Made by a program: the position numbers and the translations under genes. Below are positions 1-8,609 of a stretch of DNA of 28,202 bases, piece after piece. The notes under the pieces are model-generated. The model had not been told where the DNA came from, did no database searches, and saw nothing but the letters and a program-made list of their open reading frames with translations. Numbering within the stretch: the first letter of the stretch is position 1; each line of letters begins with the position of its first letter. Source of the DNA: Methylovorus sp035565335 (GTDB lineage Bacteria > Pseudomonadota > Gammaproteobacteria > Burkholderiales > Methylophilaceae); assembly GCA_035565335.1 (NCBI GenBank), contig DATMSO010000061.1, positions 1 through 28,202 on the forward strand. Direction: 5' to 3'.

Positions 1-183
1 ATTTTGGACATACCAACGCTCAGACGTATCAATCGTAACTCCTTATGATGTTTGATCTTGTGCCGCAAATGGGCACCTACTAACGAAGTAATTCCTATTG
101 TCACAAACCCGTAACACCCCCTCCACAAACTAGTCTCCTAACCTGACCCCCTCCCCGCCCTGCGGGGACTTAGGAGCACCACC
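1..183 (+). promoter_or_regulatory. Leader of the chemoreceptor gene with a possible SD-sequestering structure
   Basis: No gene is visible here. The Shine-Dalgarno AGGAG (172-176) lies 7 nt before the ATG at 184. The segment CTCCTAA at 135-141 is exactly complementary to TTAGGAG at 170-176, so the SD could be paired. Inside that helix a second hairpin is possible: CCCCGC (153-158) with GCGGGG (162-167) and a 3-nt loop. I did not find a convincing sigma70 or sigma28 promoter. The pairing is read from the sequence; any regulatory effect is inference. Confidence 0.4.
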
Positions 184-2748
184 ATGAACACCCCCAAACT
201 CACCGTTAACAAACGCATGCTGATCTTGCTGTTTGCGGCTTATCTTGGCCTGGCAGGCTTTGCCGGTTGGGCGTATGCGTACTTAAGCAAGCTGCAGGCG
301 GGGACGAGTGTGGTGAACTTGAACGCTGTGCCGAGTTTGCAGAATCTGGGGCGTGAGCAAGCCTTGTTTGGCGATCTGCGTTTGCAGATTTCGGCGTTTA
401 TTCTGAATAACGATACGGCGAAAAAAGCGGCGCTGGATGAGGCGATCAAGCATTCGGTGGCGGCGTTGCAGGCGGGGCTGGCGGAGTATCGCGGGTTGAT
501 TGCGTCGCCGGAAGACCAGGCGCTGCTGGCGACCGCGGAAAAGGCAATGCAGCGGTATCTGCCGCGCATTGAGGAATCGCTGCAGTTTTCGCGTGACAAT
601 TCCTTTTTTGAAGCGCGCGAATCGTACATGGACAACATGGAATACGCCGACCGCGTGGATGTGGCGCTGAAGACGCTCTTCACTTACAAGAGCCAGCTGG
701 CGCGTGAGGCGGTGGCGGCGACGCAGGCGGCGTTTGCCCGCACCATGCTGATAGGTGGCGTGGTGACGTTGGCGCTATTGCTGGTGTTGAGTGCGATTGG
801 CTATTGGGTGATACGCTCGGTGAAGCGCGAGCTGGGCGGCGAGCCGCATGATGCGGTGCAGATGGCGCGGCGTATTGCGGCGGGCGATCTGGCGGTGCAG
901 GCGGTTGGGCGCAATGCGCGTTCGCCAGATGCGCAAAGCCTGATGGGCTCGATGGGGGAAATGGCGCTGACCGTGCAGCGGCTGATACACGATATGCGCG
1001 ATCTCTCAGACCGGCACGAGGCGGGCGACATGGATGCCCGCATTGATACCACGCAATACACTGGCGAATACCAGGCGCTGGCGGCGGGCTTGAACCGCAT
1101 GCTGCTGAATTATGTGAATCTCATGCAGCAATCCATGGCTTGCGTGCATGCCTTTGCCGAGGGCGATTTTGATGCCACGCTGCCCGCCTACCCAGGCAAG
1201 CAGGCCATGATTAACACCGGCATTGAAAAGCTGCGCCAGAATATCCGCCAGTTGCTGAACGACATGCAGCGCATGGCGGATGACCATGCGCAGGGTGTGC
1301 TGCAAAGCGATATCCCCGCGGCGCACTATCAGGGCGATTTCAAGCGCGTGGCCGAGGGCGTGAATGCCATGGTGGCGCAGCATATTGCCATCAACCAGCA
1401 GGTGCTTAGCTGCATACAGGCATTCAGCCAGGGTAACTTTGATGCGCCGCTGGCGCCGTTGCCGGGCGATCTCGCCACCATCAATGCCAATATTGAAGGC
1501 GTGCGCACGCATCTTAAAGCGGTGATTCAGGCGCTGGCGCAGCTGGCCGAGGCGCATGGCCGCGGCGAGATTGACCAGATGCTGGACCCGGATGCTTTTG
1601 CCGGGGACTATGCGCTGATCATGCGCAGCATGAACCACACGCTGGAAAACCATATCGCCATCAACCGCAAAACCCTGGCCTGCATGGCGCAGTTCAGCGA
1701 GGGCGATTTTGATGCGCCGCTGGAAGATTTCCCCGGTCAGCAGGCGTTTATCAACCACACCATGGAATCCATACGCAGCAAGCTGCAGGCGCTGAATGAT
1801 GATGCGCAGATGCTGGCGGCGGCGGCCAAGGCCGGCAATATCATGACGCGGGCCGATGCCAGCCGTCATCAGGGCGATTTCAAACGCATTATCGAAGGCG
1901 TCAACAACACGCTGGAGATCCTGGTGCAGCCCATGCTACAGGTGAAAAGCTCGGCAGAAACCATTCATGTGGCGGCGCAAGAAATTGCCCATGGCAATGC
2001 AGACCTATCCGCTCGCACCGAAGCGCAAGCCTCGGCGCTGGAAGAAACCGCCTCTAACATGGATGAGCTGGCCGACACCGTGCGCCAGAATGCCGCCCGC
2101 GCCCAGGAGGCGCACGGGCTGGTGAAAACCGCCGCCACGGTGGCAGAGCAAGGCGGCCTGGTGGTGGATGATGTGGTGGCGACCATGGCGGCGATTAATG
2201 AAAGCGCGAAGAAGATCGAAGACATCATCGGCGTCATCAATGGCATTGCGTTTCAGACCAATATCCTGGCGCTGAATGCCGCGGTGGAAGCGGCACGGGC
2301 CGGTGAGCAAGGCCGTGGTTTTGCCGTGGTGGCGGGCGAAGTACGCTCGCTGGCGCAACGCTCGGCTTCCGCTGCCACAGAAATACGTCAGCTGATTGAA
2401 GACTCGGTGAGCAAGGCAAACCGTGGCAGCGGGCTGGTGGCGCAGGCAGGCAGCACCATGCAGGAAGTCATGGCCGCCGTGCAGCGCGCCAGCGCCGTGA
2501 TGCACGATATTGCCACCGCATCTACCGAGCAGAGCGCAGGCATACAGCAAGCGCGCAAGGCAGTGAACCAAATGGATGGCGTCACCCAGCAAAATGCTGC
2601 CCTGGTGGAACAAGCCGCCGCCGCCGCAGAGTCATTGCAACAGCAGGCGGATCAGCTGTTTTCCACGGTGAGTGCGTTCCGCCTCAGCCCGGCACGCACC
2701 CCGGCAATTGCCGCCCCAAGAGCGCCACTTATGCTGGTGAACAGTTAG
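184..2748 (+). CDS. Methyl-accepting chemotaxis protein with poly-HAMP array
   Basis: Transmembrane chemoreceptor of 854 residues that would pass a signal to CheA/CheW. TM1 is about 13-34 and a short helical periplasmic region covers about 35-186. TM2 is about 187-210, with a HAMP domain next (about 210-262). Residues 292-590 are built from 90-residue units, read as a poly-HAMP array: the motif [YFH]xG[DE][FY] recurs at 292, 382, 472 and 562, and C-x4-F-x-x-G-[DN]-F-D-A at 320, 410 and 500. The kinase-control tip is clear around 687-728 (AFQTNILALNAAVEAARAGE), with the methylation helices on both sides. No C-terminal NWETF-type CheR tether is present; the end is LMLVNS. The ATG at 184 has an AGGAG SD 7 nt upstream. 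The gene ends 6 nt from the convergent DUF3240 gene. The ligand is unknown. Confidence 0.95.
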   Translation: MNTPKLTVNKRMLILLFAAYLGLAGFAGWAYAYLSKLQAGTSVVNLNAVPSLQNLGREQALFGDLRLQISAFILNNDTAKKAALDEAIKHSVAALQAGLAEYRGLIASPEDQALLATAEKAMQRYLPRIEESLQFSRDNSFFEARESYMDNMEYADRVDVALKTLFTYKSQLAREAVAATQAAFARTMLIGGVVTLALLLVLSAIGYWVIRSVKRELGGEPHDAVQMARRIAAGDLAVQAVGRNARSPDAQSLMGSMGEMALTVQRLIHDMRDLSDRHEAGDMDARIDTTQYTGEYQALAAGLNRMLLNYVNLMQQSMACVHAFAEGDFDATLPAYPGKQAMINTGIEKLRQNIRQLLNDMQRMADDHAQGVLQSDIPAAHYQGDFKRVAEGVNAMVAQHIAINQQVLSCIQAFSQGNFDAPLAPLPGDLATINANIEGVRTHLKAVIQALAQLAEAHGRGEIDQMLDPDAFAGDYALIMRSMNHTLENHIAINRKTLACMAQFSEGDFDAPLEDFPGQQAFINHTMESIRSKLQALNDDAQMLAAAAKAGNIMTRADASRHQGDFKRIIEGVNNTLEILVQPMLQVKSSAETIHVAAQEIAHGNADLSARTEAQASALEETASNMDELADTVRQNAARAQEAHGLVKTAATVAEQGGLVVDDVVATMAAINESAKKIEDIIGVINGIAFQTNILALNAAVEAARAGEQGRGFAVVAGEVRSLAQRSASAATEIRQLIEDSVSKANRGSGLVAQAGSTMQEVMAAVQRASAVMHDIATASTEQSAGIQQARKAVNQMDGVTQQNAALVEQAAAAAESLQQQADQLFSTVSAFRLSPARTPAIAAPRAPLMLVNS
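1057..1953 (+). repeat. In-frame tandem repeat of 270 bp (90 residues), 3 full copies plus a partial fourth
   Basis: This is protein-level periodicity inside the chemoreceptor. Copies begin at residues 292, 382, 472 and 562, with no length change between copies. Each full unit contains one cysteine at the same register (codons at 1141, 1411 and 1681) and the signature GDFDAxL or GNFDAxL. DNA identity is moderate, with blocks such as gagggcgattttgatgc shared by copies 1 and 3, so these are old internal duplications and not a recent expansion. Confidence 0.8.
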
Positions 2749-2754
2749 CGCCTA

Positions 2755-3093
2755 CTATCGCGGCAGGTACTCTCCTGCCTGCAACAGCGGTAACACACGA
2801 TACTGCAGAGGGAAGGCTACCGCCCCCTGCTGCAGGTCAGCCGCTACTTCCATCAGCAAGGCGGATTCGGCCTGCACGCTGAACACACTGCGCCGTGTGC
2901 TGCCCAGCACCTGCTCGCGTAATGACAGTCCGTTTTCCGGTTGCCCATGCAGGTTGATCTGATAGCGGCTGAAGCGGATGCCGGGCAACCGGCTCATCAA
3001 AAAATCCACCATCGGGTCTTCATGGTCCGGCTGCACGGTGACTTCGAGCACAGCCAATGTGGTCAAAGCCGATGTTGCGGGAGTTGCTTGCAT
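2755..3093 (-). CDS. DUF3240 family protein, last gene of the metal efflux operon
   Basis: Small soluble protein of 112 residues without signal peptide or membrane segment. It resembles DUF3240, a short alpha/beta family of unknown role often coded directly after CzcA/CusA-type RND pumps. Residues around 15-50 (VLEVTVQPDHEDPMVDFL) form the start of a ferredoxin-like/PII-like fold, which would suit sensing or regulation of the pump; that role is only inference. It starts 5 nt after the stop of the pump gene, so it is almost certainly cotranscribed. Its 3' end lies 6 nt from the chemoreceptor stop. A hairpin GGCAGG/CCTGCC (2762-2767 with 2774-2779) lies in its final codons but has no T-run. Confidence 0.75.
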   Translation of the reverse strand: MQATPATSALTTLAVLEVTVQPDHEDPMVDFLMSRLPGIRFSRYQINLHGQPENGLSLREQVLGSTRRSVFSVQAESALLMEVAADLQQGAVAFPLQYRVLPLLQAGEYLPR

Positions 3094-3098
3094 GCGAA

Positions 3099-6000
3099 TT
3101 ATCCTTGTCTGGCGTGCGCAAAGCGCTGGTAAAGCATAGGGAGCAAAATCAGGGTGAGCACGGTAGAGGTAAATAACCCACCGATCACCACAATCGCCAA
3201 TGGTCGTTGAATCTCGGAGCCAGGGCCGGTAGCAAACAGCAGCGGCAGCAAGCCAAAAGCGGCAATGCAGGCTGTCATCAGCACGGGGCGTAGCCGCCGC
3301 TTGGCGCCTTCGGTCACCACCTCCAGCATGGGCAGGCCTTGCGCGTGCAGCTGGTTGAAATACGACATCATCACCACGCCGTTGAGCACGGCAATCCCCA
3401 GCAGGGCTATAAAGCCCACCGAGGCAGGCACGGAGAGGTATTCACCCGACAGCCACAGCGCAAATACCCCGCCTATCATGGCAAACGGGATATTGCACAG
3501 AATGAGCGTGGCCTGCCGCACCGAATGGAAGGTGGCAAACAGGATCAGGAAAATCATGGCGATGGCGGCAGGCACCACGATCGCCAACCGTGCGGCGGCG
3601 CGCTGCTGGTTTTCAAACTGGCCGCCCCAGGTCATGGAGTAGCCTTCCGGCAGCTGCACTTCCTTTTGCACGCGGGCCTTGGCTTCTTCCACAAAGCCCA
3701 CCAGATCGCGGCCACGCACATTACTGGTCACCACCACCATACGCGCACCCCGCTGGCGGTCTATCTTCACCGGGCCTTCTACCCGCTCCAGCCTGGCAAC
3801 GGCGGAGAGCGGAATGTTGCGGCCATTGGGCAGCGTGAGCATCAGGTTGCCAAAATCGGCGGCTGACTGGCGCAGGCTCTCGCCGCCACGCACCAGCAAA
3901 GGCGTGCGGCGCTGGCCTTCCTGCACCACGGAAAGCACCTTACCTTCGAGCTGCGCACGCAGGATAGATTCGATCTCGGTCATGTTAAAGCCCAGCCGCC
4001 CGGCAGCCAGCCGGTCAATGGCGATGCGCATGTATTGCACCCCGCTGTTTTGCGGCGTGTATACATCCTGGCTACCCGGGATACTCTGCAACAGGTGCAC
4101 CAGTTGCTGCGCCTTGCGGTCCAGCTCTTCCAGATCATTGCCAAAAATCTTGATGGCAAGATCGCCGCGCACGCCCAGGATCATTTCATTCACGCGCATA
4201 TCAATCGGCTGGGTAAAGCTGTAGGCCAGGCCCGGTAGTTCTTCCATCACCTTGCGCAGATCATTGATCAGCGCCGCCTTGTCCGGCTGCCGCCACTCCG
4301 CTTGCGGCTTGAGTATCAGGAAATTATCGGTCTGGTTAAGGCCCATCGGGTCCAGCCCCAGCTCGTCCGCCCCGGTGCGGGAATAGATTTCCTTCACCTC
4401 CGGTACCTGCTGCAAAATCGCCCGCTGCACGTTCATGTCCGTGGTCAGGCTTTGCTGCAGATTGATCGAGGGCAGCTTTTCCACACCGACAATAATGTCG
4501 CCCTCATCCAGCGTCGGCATGAAAATCTTGCCGATCTGCAAATACACCACCACGGTTAACCCCAAAGCAACCAATGCAGCAATGACAAGGGCTCGGCCGT
4601 GAGCAAGCGCCCACCTTAGGGCTGGTTCATACAGCGCCAGCGCCTTGCGCACGACCCAGGGTTCTTCGTGCGGCATGGTGCGCAGCAGCAAGGAAGCCAG
4701 CACCGGAATCACTGTCAGCGACAGCAGCAATGAAGCAGAAAGCGCGAAGACTATGGTCATCGCCACCGGGCGAAACAGCTTGCCTTCCAGACCTTCGAGC
4801 GTGAGCAGGGGCAGAAAAACGGTGATGATGATCAGCACACCCGCCGCCACCGGCACGCAGACTTCACGCACCGCGCGGTATATCAGGTGCAGGCGTGGCA
4901 AGCCGGCGCCGCGCTTGTTATCGGCCAGGTGCGAGGCGATGTTTTCCACCACCACCACGGCAGCATCCACCAGCATGCCGATGGCAATAGACAGCCCGCC
5001 CAGGCTCATGAGGTTGGCCGACAGCCCGAACTGCTCCATAAGCAAAAAAGTGGAGAGCGCCGCCAGCGGCAGTATCAGCGCCACCGTGAGCGCCGCCCGC
5101 AAGTTGCCCAGAAACAGCAGCAGCAAGACCAGCACCAGCACAATCGCCTCAATCAGTGCCTTGGAAACGGTGTACACCGCCCTATCCACCAGGCTGCTGC
5201 GGTCGTAAAACACATGAATGCTGACGCCCTTGGGCAAGGTGGGCTGCATCTCGGCCAGCTTGGCCTTGATGCCGCTGACCACCTGGCGCGCATTGGCGCC
5301 GCGCAGCCCCAGCACCAGGCCTTCCACCACTTCATCCTTGCCATTGCTGGTCACGGCGCCATAACGCGTCAGGGCGCCGAGCCGGATGGCTGCCACATCG
5401 GCCACACGCACCGGTATGCCATCTTCGGTACGTATCACCGTGTTCTGCACATCCTCCAGCGTTTTGAGACGGCCTTCCGCCCGCACCAGCAAGGCTTCTT
5501 CGCCATCATCCAGGCGGCCGGCACCGTCATTGTTGTTGTTCTGCAGCAAGGCTTCCTGCAGGGAGGTGAGCGTGACCCCGCGGGCATACATGCGCGAGTT
5601 GTCGGGGATGATCTCAAAACTCCGCACCAGACCACCCAGCGAATTGACATCGGCCACGCCCGGCACTGTGCGTAGCTGCGGGCGTATCACCCAATCCAGC
5701 AGGCTGCGACGTTCCGCCAGGCTGAGATTGGGGGCATCCACCGTGAACATGAACATCTCGCCCAGCGGCGTGGTCATGGGCGCCACGCCCCCGGAAACAT
5801 CGGGCGGCAGATTGGGTAGCACCGCGCTCAGGCGCTCGTTCACCTGCTGGCGTGCCCAGTAGATATCGGTACCTTCGGCAAAGTCGATGGTGATATCAGT
5901 GAGTGCGTATTTCGCTACCGAGCGCAGCATGGTCTGCCTGGGCAGGCCCAGCATCTCAACCTCAATCGGCGCGGTAATGCGGGCTTCCACCTCTTCCGGT

Positions 6001-6173
6001 GTCATGCCGGGGGCTTTCATGATGATCTTGACCTGGGTGGACGAAACATCCGGGAAAGCATCAATCGGCAATTGCTGAAACGCCTGCACGCCAGCAAAGG
6101 CCAGCATGGCGGTGAGCACCAGCATCAATACCCGCTGGGTCAGCGATAATCGAATCAGAGCAGCCAGCATCAT
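3099..6173 (-). CDS. czcA: Heavy-metal efflux RND transporter (CzcA/CusA family)
   Basis: Inner-membrane proton-driven pump of 1024 residues, the usual length for heavy-metal efflux RND proteins. TM1 is about 12-30, with large periplasmic loops about 33-335 and 550-870. Membrane blocks lie at about 337-500, 527-547 and 870-1015. The TM4 proton-relay motif is at 397-411: A-I-G-x3-D403-A-A-x4-E410-N411. The aspartate that starts the CzcA-type DFGxxxDGA signature is alanine here, as in CusA-type pumps. The periplasmic segment around 608-625 (DPMGLNQTDNFLILKP) and RVNEMILGVR (660-669) look CzcA-like instead. The metal (Co/Zn/Cd versus Cu/Ag) therefore cannot be fixed from sequence. The start overlaps the adaptor stop as ATGA (6170-6173). 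Confidence 0.93.
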   Translation of the reverse strand: MMLAALIRLSLTQRVLMLVLTAMLAFAGVQAFQQLPIDAFPDVSSTQVKIIMKAPGMTPEEVEARITAPIEVEMLGLPRQTMLRSVAKYALTDITIDFAEGTDIYWARQQVNERLSAVLPNLPPDVSGGVAPMTTPLGEMFMFTVDAPNLSLAERRSLLDWVIRPQLRTVPGVADVNSLGGLVRSFEIIPDNSRMYARGVTLTSLQEALLQNNNNDGAGRLDDGEEALLVRAEGRLKTLEDVQNTVIRTEDGIPVRVADVAAIRLGALTRYGAVTSNGKDEVVEGLVLGLRGANARQVVSGIKAKLAEMQPTLPKGVSIHVFYDRSSLVDRAVYTVSKALIEAIVLVLVLLLLFLGNLRAALTVALILPLAALSTFLLMEQFGLSANLMSLGGLSIAIGMLVDAAVVVVENIASHLADNKRGAGLPRLHLIYRAVREVCVPVAAGVLIIITVFLPLLTLEGLEGKLFRPVAMTIVFALSASLLLSLTVIPVLASLLLRTMPHEEPWVVRKALALYEPALRWALAHGRALVIAALVALGLTVVVYLQIGKIFMPTLDEGDIIVGVEKLPSINLQQSLTTDMNVQRAILQQVPEVKEIYSRTGADELGLDPMGLNQTDNFLILKPQAEWRQPDKAALINDLRKVMEELPGLAYSFTQPIDMRVNEMILGVRGDLAIKIFGNDLEELDRKAQQLVHLLQSIPGSQDVYTPQNSGVQYMRIAIDRLAAGRLGFNMTEIESILRAQLEGKVLSVVQEGQRRTPLLVRGGESLRQSAADFGNLMLTLPNGRNIPLSAVARLERVEGPVKIDRQRGARMVVVTSNVRGRDLVGFVEEAKARVQKEVQLPEGYSMTWGGQFENQQRAAARLAIVVPAAIAMIFLILFATFHSVRQATLILCNIPFAMIGGVFALWLSGEYLSVPASVGFIALLGIAVLNGVVMMSYFNQLHAQGLPMLEVVTEGAKRRLRPVLMTACIAAFGLLPLLFATGPGSEIQRPLAIVVIGGLFTSTVLTLILLPMLYQRFAHARQG

Positions 6174-7267
6174 TCGGCTCCCAAGCCGAGCCAGCGACCC
6201 TTGATGGCAGCCTGCCCGCTAACCGCGACTTGCTCCTTGCCGCTAAAGTCGCCATTGATCACGACTTCTTCAAACTGCTCGGAAACCACCTCCACCGGCA
6301 TGGCGCGGAAGCCTTGCGCGGTTTTGACGAAGACATAGGTTTTGCCGTCATGCCGGGCAATGGCCGGACGCGGCACACTGAAATGCGTGCTGGTGCCCAG
6401 GCCGCCGATTTCCGCCTCCACAAACTGGCCGGGGGCGAGCTTGTCGGTGCCGGTGGTAATGGTGGCGCGCAGATGCACGGTCTGGTCGTTCTTGTTTACG
6501 CTGCGCACGATATGAATCAATTTGCCGGTGGCGCCATACTTGGGCACGCTCACCGGCATGCCAACGCTGATATAAGGCAGCACTTCCAGTGGGGCGCTGA
6601 TCTCCAGCCATAAGGGATGCAAGCGGCCAATACGGTAGATCGGCGCAGAGAGATCCACGCGCTGCCCCACCGCCACCAGTTGCTCCAGCACCTGGCCAGC
6701 CGCTGGGGCGGTAAGGGTAATGCCGCTGCTCATGCGACCGGATTTTTCCAGCTGTGTAATGCCCGCTTCGCCCATGCCGGCCAGTCGCAATGCCTGGCGG
6801 CGCTGGTTCAGCAGCGCGCTGGATTCTTCCTGCCCGCTTTGCGTGGTCTGAAAGCGGCGCTTGGCGATGATGCCGTCCTGATACAGCTCCTGATCGCGCT
6901 TGAAGTTATTCTGAGCGAGCCGCTGCTGCGTCAGTGCCTGCAGGTAATCGCGCTGCAGGGCAATCAGCTCCGGGCTGCTGATGTGAGCCAGGGGCTGCCC
7001 GGCCTTCACATCTTCGCCGGCGGCGACATACAGGGTATCCACCAGGCCGGATTGCGGCGCCGACACCATGCGCTCCTGGCCGATGGGGATCATGATTTCG
7101 GCAGGCAGTCGGTGGCTGGTGATAGGCGTGTTGCGGCCCAGCGCGGCCACACGTATGCCCAGGGTGTTCTGCTGGGTTTCGGTAAAGGCAATATCGGCCG
7201 CGAACGCGGGCTGGCAGAGCACCAGCAGCGCCCAGGTCAGCATGCAGCTTGTGTAGATGTTCTTCAT
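6170..7267 (-). CDS. czcB: Periplasmic adaptor (membrane fusion protein) of the metal efflux RND system
   Basis: This 365-residue adaptor bridges the RND pump and the outer-membrane channel. It has an N-terminal Sec signal, with likely cleavage after AFA at residue 23. The two halves of a lipoyl/barrel-sandwich domain lie at about 68-98 (APQSGLVDTLYVAAGEDVKAG) and 183-213 (ITLTAPAAGQVLEQLVAVGQ). A coiled-coil hairpin of about 75 residues (100-175) lies between them, and a beta-barrel domain follows at 215-290. There is no long N-terminal His-rich metal-binding extension of the kind seen in some CzcB proteins. Both ends overlap neighbours as ATGA: the channel stop at the start (7264-7267) and the pump start at the end (6170-6173). 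This implies tight translational coupling. Confidence 0.92.
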   Translation of the reverse strand: MKNIYTSCMLTWALLVLCQPAFAADIAFTETQQNTLGIRVAALGRNTPITSHRLPAEIMIPIGQERMVSAPQSGLVDTLYVAAGEDVKAGQPLAHISSPELIALQRDYLQALTQQRLAQNNFKRDQELYQDGIIAKRRFQTTQSGQEESSALLNQRRQALRLAGMGEAGITQLEKSGRMSSGITLTAPAAGQVLEQLVAVGQRVDLSAPIYRIGRLHPLWLEISAPLEVLPYISVGMPVSVPKYGATGKLIHIVRSVNKNDQTVHLRATITTGTDKLAPGQFVEAEIGGLGTSTHFSVPRPAIARHDGKTYVFVKTAQGFRAMPVEVVSEQFEEVVINGDFSGKEQVAVSGQAAIKGRWLGLGAE

Positions 7268-8553
7268 GGTAATTCTCCAACGGCCTGGTTATACCGGGCG
7301 ATATCCCATTGCAGTTGTATGCGACGGGTAGTAAGGGCGCGCTCAGCCTCGTAGGCGAGCGCCTGTATGCGCATCAGGCCGACCAGGTCGGTCTCACCGA
7401 GCTGGAAAGCCTTGTTGGCGAGCCGCAGGTTTTCCTGGGCTAGCGCTTGCTGGCGGGTGACCAGTGCCAGCTCGGCACGACTGACCGAAAGATTGTGTTC
7501 GGCCTCGTGCATGGCGGTTTCCAGTTGGTAGATCAGGCTGTCGCGCGCACTTTCGGCGCGGCCCACTTCCATCTCGGCGGCGGCTTCTATCGGCGCAGCC
7601 CGCACCGGGCTATCCAGCGGGATGCGCAGCTTGAGGCCTATGCTGTCATTAAAGGCATTGTCGAACGGACCGCGCTGGCTGCGCGCATTGAGGATCACCT
7701 GCGGATTTTCGCGCCGCTCAAGCCGGGCCAGCTCGCGCGCCTGCTGGGTGAGGCCTAGCCGCGAGAGGGCTTCGCGGTAGTAAGGATGCTGCTCGCTGTA
7801 ATCTTCTTGCGTTGACTGTGCTTCATCGAGCTGCTGCGGCATGCTGTGCAGGCCGGTGAGTATGATGTAGCGATGCCGGGCATGCATGAGCTCCGCCTCG
7901 GCGCGTAGGCGGGCGGTTTCTGCGGTGATACGCTCATTCTGCGCCAGCATGAGATCGGTCTTGGCCAGCTCACCGGCATCAAAGCGCCGTTGCACATCAT
8001 TCTCCAGCGCCATGGCGGTTTGCAGACGCAGGTCAGCCAGCTCCAGCGCATTGGCATTCATGCGGATATCCCAGAGCGCCTCGCGCACATAGCCGGCCAC
8101 TTGCAGCCTCAGGCTATCGCGGCTGGCGGCGAGATCCTGATCTGCGGCATCGGCCACATTTTTGCGGGCATTGCGCTGGCCCTGCAGCCAGACCGGCAGC
8201 TCGACTTCGGCCTGCCAGTCGCGCTCACCGCGCCCACTGCCCACGGTATCGTTCTGCGTGCTCATGCCGACGGCAGGCGCTTGCGGCAACCATCCTGTTG
8301 CCACGGTGCGCCGCGCACGCACCTCGGCCATGCGCGCGGCCAGTATCGGCTGGGTGGGGTTACGTAAATAGGCTTTTTCAACCACGTCATGCAGGCTCAA
8401 GCCGGCATCGGGGGTCACCACATCGGTGTGCTGAATCTCGGCTTGCCCGATATCAGCGGCCAGGGGCGCGGCCTGCCCAGCGGGAGCAAGCAAACTGCTT
8501 CCCAGGCAAAGCAGCCATGGGATAGCGCGCCCAAACAGGCGTTTCTGGTACAT
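7264..8553 (-). CDS. czcC: TolC-type outer-membrane efflux channel of the metal efflux system
   Basis: Outer-membrane factor of 429 residues forming the exit duct of the tripartite pump. I chose the ATG at 8553 because AGGAG lies 6 nt upstream of it; an in-frame ATG at 8571 would place that SD inside the coding sequence. The product starts MYQKRLFGRAIPWLLCLGSS and carries a Sec signal cleaved near AGQA/AP (about residue 28). The rest is long amphipathic helices in the two-fold repeat typical of the TolC family, including a segment ending LMLAQNERITAETARLRAEA and a second one with ARDSLIYQLETAMHEAEHNL. It is preceded by the His-rich gene (57 nt away) and its stop overlaps the adaptor start. 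Confidence 0.92.
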   Translation of the reverse strand: MYQKRLFGRAIPWLLCLGSSLLAPAGQAAPLAADIGQAEIQHTDVVTPDAGLSLHDVVEKAYLRNPTQPILAARMAEVRARRTVATGWLPQAPAVGMSTQNDTVGSGRGERDWQAEVELPVWLQGQRNARKNVADAADQDLAASRDSLRLQVAGYVREALWDIRMNANALELADLRLQTAMALENDVQRRFDAGELAKTDLMLAQNERITAETARLRAEAELMHARHRYIILTGLHSMPQQLDEAQSTQEDYSEQHPYYREALSRLGLTQQARELARLERRENPQVILNARSQRGPFDNAFNDSIGLKLRIPLDSPVRAAPIEAAAEMEVGRAESARDSLIYQLETAMHEAEHNLSVSRAELALVTRQQALAQENLRLANKAFQLGETDLVGLMRIQALAYEAERALTTRRIQLQWDIARYNQAVGELP

Positions 8554-8609
8554 GTCATTCTCCTGAAGCAATCATCTGGCGCAGCATGCGCTGCGATCAA
8601 CGGTATAGC

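Noticed and set aside
1006..1869. Long minus-strand open frame (287 codons) antisense to the chemoreceptor
   Set aside because: It mirrors the codon pattern of the plus-strand repeat region, is rich in His/Arg/Gln as is typical of antisense frames in GC-rich genes, and has no domain or SD.
1057..1953. CRISPR or DNA tandem-repeat array
   Set aside because: The 270-bp period is in-frame and conserved at protein level as HAMP-type units, with moderate DNA identity and no spacers.
4887..5675. Plus-strand open frame (262 codons) within the RND pump gene
   Set aside because: Antisense to conserved pump motifs; low-complexity His/Gln composition indicates a shadow frame.
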